A DNA stretch of 64,000 bases from Coptis chinensis (taxonomy: Eukaryota > Streptophyta > Magnoliopsida > Ranunculales > Ranunculaceae): the NCBI GenBank assembly GCA_015680905.1, contig CM027378.1:13249001-13313000 (forward strand), given 5' to 3'. This document shows positions 34,511 through 44,394 of the stretch, one piece after another (the stretch's first letter is position 1; every line of letters starts with the position of its first letter). The notes beneath the pieces are model-generated. The model was not told the origin of the DNA and made no database searches. It saw nothing but the letters and a program-made list of their open reading frames with translations. The translations under genes and the position numbers were made by a program.

Positions 34511-35985
34511 ATGACAAACCTCGAAGCTCAAATCCAGAGCTTAGCAAGTCAACTAGGTACAATGAACGAGCACATCACCCTGCTTAGGCAGGAGAATGTT
34601 GCATTACGAGCACAAGTGGACGCGCAAAATCCACCTGGTGCCATAGTAGAGGACGGTATCAACGAAGTTAATCAGCAAATTAACGAGCTCTCGCAAAGAA
34701 TCGATCAGAGTGCAGTCAAGAAAGACGCCACTCAAATCGTTCAGAAGATGCTAAAGACGTATTGGGCATCCCCTTTCACTGCTGAGGTACTCAGTAAACC
34801 TTCCCCTCCAGATTTCGTCCAACCAAGCTTTGCAATGTACGATGGCAACACATGTCCCGGTCAACACGTGGCTCGCTACATTCAGAGCCTCACACTCTAT
34901 AGTGCCCAGGAGTTCGATCATCTCCACTACCGTCTGTTTCCTGCTAGCCTGCAAGATGGCGCTCTCGATTGGTTCTTTTCACTCGAGCCAGACTCGATAA
35001 AGAACTTCGAGAATCTCACCGATCTATTCGCCAGCCAGTACGTCCACAACAGGCGTAAAAAAGCAGACTAAAGAACTTCGATAATCTCACCGATCTATTC
35101 GCCAGCCAGTACGTCCACAACAGGCGTAAAAAAGTAGACCTAGATTCACTTTTTCAGCTCTCACTAGGTAAAGATGAAACCATCCGTGCTTTCTTAGGTC
35201 AGTTCAAAACCGAACTATTATGCATGGAGAGCAGCCTCAAAGAGTCATTTGCCATATTGGCATTCACCAACGCCTGCTGTGTATGCAACACAGCGCTCTC
35301 CAGATCGCTCTTGAAAGAACGTCTAGAAACTTTATCTGAGCTGTATGCTCGAGTAGATAAGTATATCAAGTTGCAAGAAGGCCTGAAATGTCAAGGCCTA
35401 ATAGAAGAACAACAAGTGGCAGCGATCTCTGATGATGCTCCACCTTCAAAAAAGCGACACAGACAACAAGGACAGAAGTCTGGAAACAAAACGCCCAACA
35501 ACCGCGAGTTCGCCGTACTCACCCGATCTCCTAGTTACATACTGGAAAAGATCAAGAAAGCTGCCTATTACCGACTTGAAGTGCGGCAGCCGGAGGATCG
35601 ACCAGGCAAACCCTACTGTGCCTTCCATCGAGCAAAATGTCATGATACTAATGAGTGCTGGGGGCTCAAGCACTACCTCCAAGACCTCGTCGAGTTGGGT
35701 CATATCATGCATTATACCAATATTGCCGATGGTGACCTGCGCCATAAGCTCATGGCTCGCAGAGAGCGTAGCAGATCTCTAGCTTGCCATAATAGTCAAG
35801 CTCGCTCCCGTAGCAGAGGACGCCCGAGCGACCGTTCCCATCGTGACCGTCGTCAACACTCATCTGACAGAGATAACGACATGATAATCAACATGATCAT
35901 GTTCCAGGATGATTCTGTTACATCCACTAGAGAAAAAAGGAGACGCGTAGGCGCTCTCCAGGAAGTCTACCAGTTCTCCTCCCAG
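34511..35985 (+). pseudogene. gag of the Tat element, broken
   Basis: The coiled-coil N terminus (LRQENVALRAQV) and capsid-like block (MYDGNTCPGQHVARYIQSL, ALDWFFSLEPDSI) are in frame up to a TAA at 35069. That stop and a frameshift come from a 71-bp direct duplication: the unit beginning TAAAGAACTTCG at 34998 repeats at 35069. Gag resumes downstream with the Cys/His block CAFHRAKCHDTNECWGLKHY typical of this lineage, then an Arg/Ser-rich stretch. Confidence 0.85.
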
Positions 35986-35999
35986 GTAGCACCTGTTCC

Positions 36000-36480
36000 A
36001 CGCAGTTCAGGTGGTAATTCAAGTGATATAACTTTCACGGAGCCCAACCTCAACAAGGTTTGCCTCCCCCATAATGATGCCCTGGTCGTCCACGTCAAAA
36101 TCAGCGATTGGACAGTCAAACGTGTCCTGGTAAACCCAGGTAATTCATGTGACATCTTGTTCTATCAGGCCATCAAAGAGATGAACTTGCCCAGATCGGT
36201 CTTCATAGATCCGATAGCCCCTCTATATGGATTTAATGGCTCTTGAGCCGACCCAATTGGTGACATCATTCTCTCTGTCTCCGTTGGATCAAGGGAGGAC
36301 AAAGTCAACATCAACACACGTTTCAGTGTTTTGGATGTCCATTCGTCCTATAGTGCCATCCTAGGACGTCGCTGGATCCATCAAATGCAAGCAATACCAT
36401 CAACACTCCATCAGGTACTCCGCTTTCCCGGCCCTAGAGGTATGATGGAGCTTTGCAGCAACCGGCTCGAGGCTTACCAC
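36000..36480 (+). pseudogene. Aspartic protease of the Tat element, degenerate
   Basis: VKRVLVNPGNSCDILFYQAI aligns with the lineage block around the catalytic D-[ST]-G, but here the triad reads N-P-G, so the catalytic aspartate is lost. A TGA at 36244 then interrupts the frame before GDIILSVSVGS and SSYSAILGRRWIHQM. Downstream, about 36630-36830, the linker has PPVRTPEVAPAP repeats. Confidence 0.8.
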
Positions 36481-36927
36481 TGCAATCAGGTCCTCTCAGC
36501 GAACAAGTCCGTTGGGGCTTCCATCCGAACCAAGAGTGAGCTCACCAGCACCACGATGGCCAAAGACATAGTCACTGGGGTCAAACCCAAAACGCCAAAG
36601 GAGAACACTGGGGGCTTTGTCAAAACTGTCAATCCACCAGTCAGGACCCCAGAGGTCGCCCCAGCCCCTTTCAATCCACCAGTCAGGACCTCAGAAGTCG
36701 CCCCAGCCCATGCTAATCCACCAGTCAGGATCCCAGAGGTCACACAAGCCCCTATTGTCATGACCACAGAGGTCGCATCAGCCCATGTTGTCATAACCAC
36801 AGAGGTAACACCAACTCCTGTTGCTAAGATCTCCATTCTTTAGATCGACAAAGCAGCACCTGCGACCAGCTCCACTGAGGTCGCTTCCGATTCTAAAATA
36901 GTAGTTCAAACTAAAGAAAAGGAGCGA

Positions 36928-37790
36928 GTGAACCTGGGGACTGAAGACGATCCCAAATTTGTCTATGTAGGGGCTAATTTTGACCCTACTCTTAAAGCAC
37001 AGCTTGTAAACTTTTTATCATTGAATAAAGACGTCTTCGCTTGGTCGTACATCGATGTACCTAGTATAGATCCTAGTTTTGCACGTCATAATTTAAATGT
37101 CAACCAGGCCAGTCCGTCAGCGACCTAGGAAGCTATCCCTAAGATTTCAAAAAACAATTAATGATGAGGTCGATAAACTCAAAAAAGTAGGCTTCATTAG
37201 AAAGGTAGACTACCCAGAATGGATTGCTAACATAGTAGTAGTCCCAAAAAAGAACGGTACAATTTACCTTTGCGTAGATTTCACCAATCTCAACCAAGAA
37301 ACACCTAAAGATAGTTTCTCCTTGCCAAGAATCGACCGACTCGTGGACCAGACCTGTGGCCACGAACTCTTGTCATTTATGGATGCATACAGTGGCTACA
37401 ACCAAATCCCCCTCGCAGAAGAAGACCAAGAGAAAACCTCATTCATCACAGAGCAAGGGATCTACAGCTACAACGTCTACCCGTTCGGCCTCAAGAATGC
37501 TGGAGCGACCTACCAACGGCTCGTTACTGACATGTTCCAAGACATGTTAGGGGACACCATAGAAGTCTATATAGGCGACATGGTGTTTAAGAGCAAGAAA
37601 GCGGTTGATCACCTTACTCACCTCGAGCAGGTGTTCTACAGGTTACGCCGAACTCAGATGAAGCTGAATCCTGAAAAATGCCTTTTTGGAACGTCCTCCG
37701 GGAAATTTCTTGGGTATCAGGTATCACAACGAGGAATTGAGACCAACCCAAACCAGATCCGAGCGTTCTTGGAAATGCCCGATCCAAAGA
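36928..37790 (+). pseudogene. Reverse transcriptase of the Tat element, degenerate
   Basis: A frameshift near 37110 separates the leader (DVFAWSYIDVPSIDP) from the polymerase (VDKLKKVGFIRKVDYPEWIA, NIVVVPKKNGTIYLCVDFTNLN, SFMDAYSGYNQIPL, YPFGLKNAGATYQRLV). The catalytic Y-[VI]-D-D box reads YIGDMVFKS, so one of the two catalytic aspartates is gone. The domain ends at GIETNPNQIRAFLEMPDPK, where the inversion starts. Confidence 0.9.
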
Positions 37791-39202
37791 CAAATACATT
37801 CGTGGCCAGAAGTAACCTTGAGAGATCGCTTTGTGAGCCAAAGAGCGACCTCCGGCATGGTTCCCACATTCTCCCTCATGGATTTCTGCAAAAATCAGCT
37901 GACCTTGTTCTGGGCTTATGCACCTCAAGTGAGGTCCACCCACAGACTTTCTGAATAGTTTGTTGTTTACCAGGCAATAGCGACGTGCCTGGTATTGAAC
38001 TTGTCTGGCTTTAGTACGGTCTTCTAGGGTTGTGCCGTGTTGGATGTATTCTATGATGGGTTGCATCCAGGTTTGACTCATCTGAATGTTGGAGAGTGGG
38101 CACAAGACGCTGATTGTCAAGACGTGCTCATCTTGATAAGCAGGTCGGTCCATCACTTCTATGAGTAATTGTCTAGGGGCGCAGTTCAGTGTTTGAGTAG
38201 CCAGATGGGCTAAACTGTCCGTGTGGCAATTCTCGTCACGCAAGAAGTGGTGTATGGTGGCTGTCTTAAAAGAAGGAAGTAACTGATTAACAACTTGAAA
38301 GTATTTAGAAAGGTTACCTTCATGGGTATAGTGTACTCTTTAGCAATCTGGCGAACAACCAGTTGTGAGTCACTAAAGACTTTGAGCTCCTAGACCCCAA
38401 GCTGTAGTGTCATTCTAAGTCCCATAATTAGAGCTTCGTACTCCGCCTCATTGTTAGAGGTCGCGAAATCGATGCGAACAGCTTTCTCCACCATAGTGTT
38501 ATCTGGTGACACTAGGACGACTCCGATCCCGCTTCCCCCGGGATTGCTAGAACCATCCACAAAGAGTGACCAGGCTAACTTTTCTGGCTGTTTGGTGGAT
38601 GTAATATCTATTTTTGGCTCCCAGTTTAGGTCGTCAACAGGAAAGTCTGCTAAGAAGTCGGCAACAACCTGTCCTTTCTGAGAAGTTCGCGAGACGAACT
38701 CAATGTGATGTTCCCCGAGTTCCTCTGCCCAGACCATCATGCGAGTTGTCTTGTTATCTTTGAGAAGGATCTTCTTCAATGGGAGGTCGGTGAGTCCTTT
38801 GAGTGGATGTGTTTGAAAATAAGGCCTGAACTTCCTTGCAGAGTATAACAAAGCGAGTACTGCTTTTTCAATGTAAGAGTAAATCTTTTCAGCTGGTGTT
38901 AGCGTCTTGCTTGTGAAGTAGATCGGCTTTTCTAATCCTTGGTCCTCTTTGAAGAGAATTGAACTGATAGCAAAGTCAGAGACCGCGAGGTAGAGCCCCA
39001 ATGTTTCACCATCTATTGGTTTTGCCAGGACAGGTGGTGTTGTCAGGTACTCTTTTAGAGTAGAGAACGCTTGCTGGCATTGGTCGCTCCATGAGAATTG
39101 TTCCCCTTTTTTGAGAAGCTGCAGGAAAGGTCGGCATTTGTCTTACGCCCTTGATATGAATCGGTTGAGAGATGCCACCATTCCTGATAGTTTCTGTATT
39201 TG
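37791..39202 (-). pseudogene. Inverted pol segment: RNase H, second RNase H and integrase zinc finger (first half)
   Basis: On the minus strand, reading down from 39202, it continues the polymerase protein: QIQKLSGMVASLNRF, then the gypsy RNase H (LYLAVSDFAISSILF, PIYFTSKTLTPAEKIYS), the second Tat-type RNase H (WSLFVDGSSNPGGSGIGVVL, NNEAEYEALIMGLRM), a linker and CGNHAGGRSLAHKAIS with GYFWPRM, the His-His half of the integrase zinc finger. Everything on either side is on the plus strand. CAAATACA at 37791-37798 and TGTATTTG at 39195-39202 are perfect inverted copies at the two junctions. Stops interrupt the frame. Confidence 0.93.
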
Positions 39203-40152
39203 CTTAGATCGACGCCAAGAAGTACGTACTAAAATGCATCAAATGCCAAACATTTGGCCCCAATATCATCCAGCTAGCTCGCGAGTTAATCAACATCGCC
39301 AGCCCTTAGCCATTTCACATGTGGGGCATGGATATCATGGGACCATTCATCCCACAGAAAAACATCGAATTTTGATTCGTCCTTGTTGCCACTGATTACT
39401 TCACTAAGTGGGTAGAAGTGGTCCCTTTAGATCAAGTCAAAAAGTCACATGTCAGAAACTTCATCTGGACACACATCATCACTAGATTTGGCTTGCCCCA
39501 CACACTGGTGATGGACAACGGTTCCCAGTTCAAAGGAAAAATAGTTAAAGAGTTTCTTGCAAAGTGGAAGATTGTTCATGCATTCTCCACTCTCCAATAC
39601 GTCCAAAGCAATGGTAAAGCAGAGGCTAGCAACAAAGCAATCTTGGAAAATTTGAAGAAAAAAATTGAAAAGAACAAGCTCCAATGGCCAAATCAGTTAG
39701 AAAACATCCTATGGGCTCACCGAATTACAGCTCGTTCTAGCACAGGCGAGTCACCATTTTCACTATATTATGGCACGGAAGTCGTTATTCCTACCGAACT
39801 GACAGTCACCACGACTCGGTCAGAGCTCGTTGAATCTGGGCACAATAACTCCGTTCTCGCTCGAGAGGTCGACTTACTGGAAGAACGCCGCGACCTAGCA
39901 ACCATCAGAGTGACATCTTATCATAAGACTCTAAAGAATTCATACAATAAGCAAGTCAACCCTCAATCTTTTCAGCCTGGTGACTAAGTCCTGAAAAAGA
40001 CTAAGGATGGTTCCAAATTGGCACCAATATGGGAAGGCCCCTACATAGTAGAATGGGTTGTTGGCAATGGAGCTTATTGGATCAAAACACAGGACGGTCA
40101 AGAATTACCACGTCCTTGGAACACTTACTCTTTAAAGAAGTTTTATCAATAA
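39203..40152 (+). pseudogene. Integrase core and C-terminal part of the Tat element
   Basis: It starts in mid-domain with DAKKYVLKCIKCQTFGP, the Cys-Cys half of the zinc finger. Next come the catalytic core signatures MDIMGPF (first D), VMDNGSQFKG (second D) and SNGKAEASNKAILENLKKKI (E). The C-terminal LKKTKDGSKLAPIWEGPYIV and NTYSLKKFYQ end at 40152. In-frame stops occur near 39307, 39373 and 39986. Confidence 0.88.
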
Positions 40153-40250
40153 AGTTATTTTCCATTTCCATTGCATTTTTTACTATTATTGTTGTTACCA
40201 TGTATAAACGACTCTTCAGTATCAAAGCTGCTAATTATAATCTCCAAACA

Positions 40251-40940
40251 CACGCTTTCTTAAGCTAACACGCTCACTGGAGCTCATAGGCTTCTTAGTC
40301 TCTACAGTTCTTAGTAGTTGATGACCTACAACTCTAGGCTCAACTCAGCGAGAACGCTCTCCGCGAGCAACACGCTTTCTTAAGCTAACACGCTCACTTG
40401 AGCTCATAGGTTTCTTAGCCTCTATAGTTCTTACTAGTTGATGACCTACAACTCTAGGCTCAACTCATCGAGAACGTTCTCTGCGAGCAACACACTTTCT
40501 TAAGCTACCACGCTCACTCGAGCTCATAGGCTTCTTAGTCTCTACAGTTATTACTAGTTGATGACCTACAACTCTAGGCTCAACTCAGCAAGAACGCTCT
40601 CCGCGAGCCACCCACTTTCTTAAGCTAACACGCTCACTAGGGCTCATAGGATTCTTAGCCTCTACATTTCTTACTAGTTGATGACGTACAACTCTAAGCT
40701 CAACTCAGCGAGAATGCTCTCCGCGAGCAATACGCTTTCTTAAGCTACTATGCTCACTATAGCTCATAGGTTTCTTAGCCTCTACAGTTCTTACTAGTTA
40801 ATGACCTACAACTCTAGGCTTAACTCAGCGAGAACGCTCTCCATGAGCCACACACTTTCTTAAGCTAACACGCTCACTTGAGCTCTCAGGTTTCTTAGCC
40901 CCTACATTCCGTATATGTTGTAGACCTACAACTTTAGGTT
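40251..40940 (+). repeat. 120-bp tandem array downstream of pol
   Basis: Nearly six units of exactly 120 bp start at about 40251, 40371, 40491, 40611, 40731 and 40851. Each begins CACGCTTTCTTAAGCTAACA and includes GATGACCTACAACTCTAGG. Units differ at a few positions. Arrays in this place are known in Tat-lineage elements. Confidence 0.95.
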
Positions 40941-41308
40941 GCGACAACGAAATGACAAAACAATATGTACAAGCACTTGGACATAAGCAAAATAAATGCA
41001 CTCCATAACATCCACAATTCGAACTGCTTGAACAAACTCAGGAAGCCAGTTCATAAATCCACCGATCTGCTGGGTCTACCCAGAAATCCAGATCGGTCTG
41101 ATTACAAGTTTTTGAAACTATCGAACTGCCACTTACGTAGAAACCAGTTCGTTCTGTATCTTTGTAACAATAAAGAAAGAAGAAATGCCTAGGCAAGCCT
41201 AGGACACCAGTTCTATTGTTATGCGATCTCTTACAAAACAAAATACAGACATAGTAGTCAAAATATTTCATAACTTACACCAAAGACGAAGACATCCAGC
41301 AACCATAG

Positions 41309-42347
41309 TCAAGAACCAGGAGTAATGTGTTTATCCTCAGAAAGCACAGCAGGAGCAGCACTGGTCGAAGGAGCGTTCCTCGTATCTCTTGGTACGATAA
41401 ACACACTTGTACCCAGAGCCCCACAATCACATTCCTCCTTCAGCTGCAAGTACATCTCCTCCAGCATTGCATATTCTCCACACACTCGGTCATATACTCC
41501 CTGCGCTTTTCGAGCAATGGCCTGACAATGCTTAGCATACTCTGTCACTACAGCCAGCTTCTCCCGCAAATCAATCATCGAGCTGACCAGCACTGACCTC
41601 TCATCTAAAGCGTCCTAATGTTTTTTCATCACGACCTTCAGTTTCTTTTTATTAGTCTCCCATGCAGCCCGCATGCTCACCAACTCTTCTTTGGCCTTGC
41701 TCACATCACTTTCGCCATTGTCAGTACGTTGGATGGTATGCTTCAACTTATCATACCCAACAGGGAACTACAAATTAAACATCAATGTTATATTGGCCAA
41801 CAAAACAACAAGAAACGAGACCAAATGAAAAGCTTACCAAACAACAGGCCATGTCCATGGTCCCCAGAGTTGTCCCCAAATCTTCATCTCCAAGCTCTTC
41901 TTTATCACCATCTAACACAATCCCTTCCAGAAGACAGGTCGCTATGGGTGCCGAGTGGAAGCTACAGTCAGAATGTTTAACCATAAGCTTCTTCCCCGTC
42001 CTCCCAATATAGAAGAACTCGCTTCCTAGGTCACCAGCACACGTCTCAGAGCTCTCACCAGCAGCACTTTGTCCTTGACCCAGCACGCCACGGTCCTCCA
42101 TGTTCAGATGACCCCCATCCCTATGATTGGGGGACCTGAACACTATACCTCCAGTTCGCTTGCGCGAACTGGAAGTAAAGTGACCTTCAGCTTTGGACCA
42201 TTTGCTACTCCTCGAACCAGAAGCAACTACCTTCCGCTTACCACGATCACACCGCCGACGAGGCACACATTCAATATCATCTATCACAAGGGGGGAGGCT
42301 TCCCTCGCCCCTCCTTCGTCATGCGCATCTCCACGTCGCTTGGCCAT
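41309..42347 (-). pseudogene. Antisense ORF of the Tat element, second (duplicate) 3' half
   Basis: On the minus strand, MAKRRGDAHDEGG is followed by IDDIECVPRRR, then LDGDKEELGDEDLGTTL and MDMACCLVS. After a gap comes a coiled-coil-like EKLAVVTEYAKHCQAIARK and ECDCGALGTSV. Block order and sequence parallel the C-terminal part of the longer antisense ORF at 44395-46734 (LEEIEFIPRKR, LDGNRKELDSKDLAENL, MDLAHCLVS). It therefore looks like a diverged duplicate lacking the N-terminal domain. Function unknown. Confidence 0.65.
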
Positions 42348-42638
42348 TAGGTATTCAAAGGACAACCAAACATTCAATAGGTTAACAAGAAAGAAAGAAC
42401 AAACAATGAAAGACACCAACCTGGAACAATTAAGGAACTGGCACAAGAACCTTGGAAAAGCAACTTGAAGAAAGTACAGAACCAACACCTTTGAACTTCT
42501 CACAAAATTCATTTTATGTTCCATTGTGTCCTTACCCAAGACATGTCCTAAATACAGCGAAACGCCAAACGGCGTGCCACTTGGTGACTACCATGTTTGA
42601 ATCTCCAACTGTTCATATTCCCACACGTGCCACACACG

Positions 42639-43402
42639 TAGGGGTGTAAAATGGGCTGGGCCGGCCCAACCCCCTTATGCTATGAGGGTCGGGCCTGTGA
42701 GGGCCAACACTTGAATTATACAGCCCTTGCCCTCACCTCAGCCCCTTTTAGAAAACTATGGGCCGGGCCTGAGGGCCGGGTCTATGGGCCGGGTTGTACA
42801 ACTTGTCAATTATTCAAAACTCTTGAATACAACTTATTTAGACTTCATTAACATATTTGGTTTTTATCAGATTTCATTAACTGATTAACATATTCATTAC
42901 AAAAATTCTTGAAAACCTATCAAACTTCATTAACATATACAATAGAATATATGAATATATTCTATAGGATAGAAATATATCCATATAATACAGTTGTATC
43001 CTATAGAATATATTCACATATTCTAACAATATATTCATTACAAGAGAGAGAACCTTCATTACAAGACTTCATTATATCAACTACTATACTTGAAATTTAC
43101 ATTTCTACCCTATGTAATAATAAGTAAAACTTAAAACCCTAAGGGTATTATACGTAATTTTGTTTAGAAAATCTAAATATCAATGAGGGCCTTAATACGG
43201 GCTTTGTGAGGGCTTTAGGGGTTCTACCGAGGGGCACTTCTCATGTTTCCATATCTAGGCCCTTACCCTCCCCTCAAAACATGAGGGTCGGGCTGGCCCT
43301 ACCCTCAAATTGCATGCGGGCTTAAATTTGAGGGCTTTTTTTGTCTATGGGCCGGGTCGGGTCGGGCGGGCCGAGGGCTTCAGGGCCGTTTTTACACCCC
43401 TA
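42639..43402. mobile_element. hAT-type non-autonomous element with GC-rich ends
   Basis: The element is 764 bp with 13-bp perfect inverted termini, TAGGGGTGTAAAA and TTTTACACCCCTA. A perfect 8-bp target duplication, CACACACG, is at 42631-42638 and 43403-43410. The ends hold GGGCCGGGTCGGGTCGG-like runs and the middle is AT-rich with no ORF. It was inserted between the two antisense-ORF copies. Confidence 0.92.
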
Positions 43403-43764
43403 CACACACGTGCTAAGGTCCTCTCTCAGCAGAACGCTCAAACATGGGAAACGCTTCATACACAAGACGTTCCCCCTGACCTCCCAGGTTACATGGCCTT
43501 AATACCTATTACTATTCGGACCTACAACGCTAGGACCGATTACAAAAAAAGGACTCTTAGTCAGGATCACAGGCTAATTAGCCTCACCAACTCTTATCAG
43601 GGACAACCTACAACGCTAAACAAATACATTAACATCAGAGAGATCGCATTCAAAACATCACAGAATTAAGCAAAAAGCAGAAGCATACATTTTATAAAGG
43701 CAAAAGAACGAATTGCCCGGCCAAACTCAAGCTCAAGTTCGTCTACTAACCGAGCTGCTGAGCT

Positions 43765-44185
43765 TATAGTACAAAATATCCCGATATATCGCGATTTTTG
43801 GGGATATCTATCCAGATTTCAGAGAAAGATATATAAATATCACGATATGTTCAGAGATATATACGATTGCAAATATCGGCGATATTTCGATGATATTTGC
43901 GATATTTGTGATATTTGGGGATATTTTATGATATTTGGAGATATTTTGTGTATATAACAATTTTATTTAATATTTACCATTATATTTCAAATAAATATAA
44001 ATAATGTATCATGATATATCAAGAAATATCCACAATATTCACGATATTTTTTGATATTTTGGATATATCCACGATATTTGCATGTGAAACAATGTCAAAT
44101 ATCCCCAAAGAGGGGGATATATCCACGATACATATCTAGAAATTGAATATCGATAAATACCCATATCCTGATATTTTGTACTATG
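43765..44185. mobile_element. hAT-type MITE, CGATAT-rich family, divergent copy 3
   Basis: The element is 421 bp with termini TATAGTACAAAATATC and GATATTTTGTACTATG. Flanks are GCTGAGCT (43757-43764) and GCTGAGTC (44186-44193), an 8-bp duplication with two changes. The body is GATATATC/GATATTT steps as in the other copies, but the termini differ (AGTACAAAATAT in place of AGGCCCAAAATAT), so it is a subfamily. Confidence 0.78.
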
Positions 44186-44394
44186 GCTGAGTCTACTTAG
44201 GAAATCCAACTCGGTTAGCCACCATTCATCACTCCATGAACTCCCCAGAACAATCTGGAAATCCAGGTAGTTCGAAGTACAACAAGGACAACCTACTAAG
44301 TAAGGCGAATTGCCCAGGTTACCCTAGGAAACCAGCTCTATTGTATCACAGCTTACAAGATCAGAACAAGCAAAAACACTCACAACTTTCCAAT

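Noticed and set aside
36486-36836. Minus-strand frame opposite the protease-reverse transcriptase linker
   Set aside because: Shadow of the Pro-Val repeat on the plus strand, with no family resemblance.
41325-42649. Plus-strand frames across the antisense ORF region
   Set aside because: They overlap the minus-strand blocks that show conserved duplicated motifs; the minus strand is the coding one.
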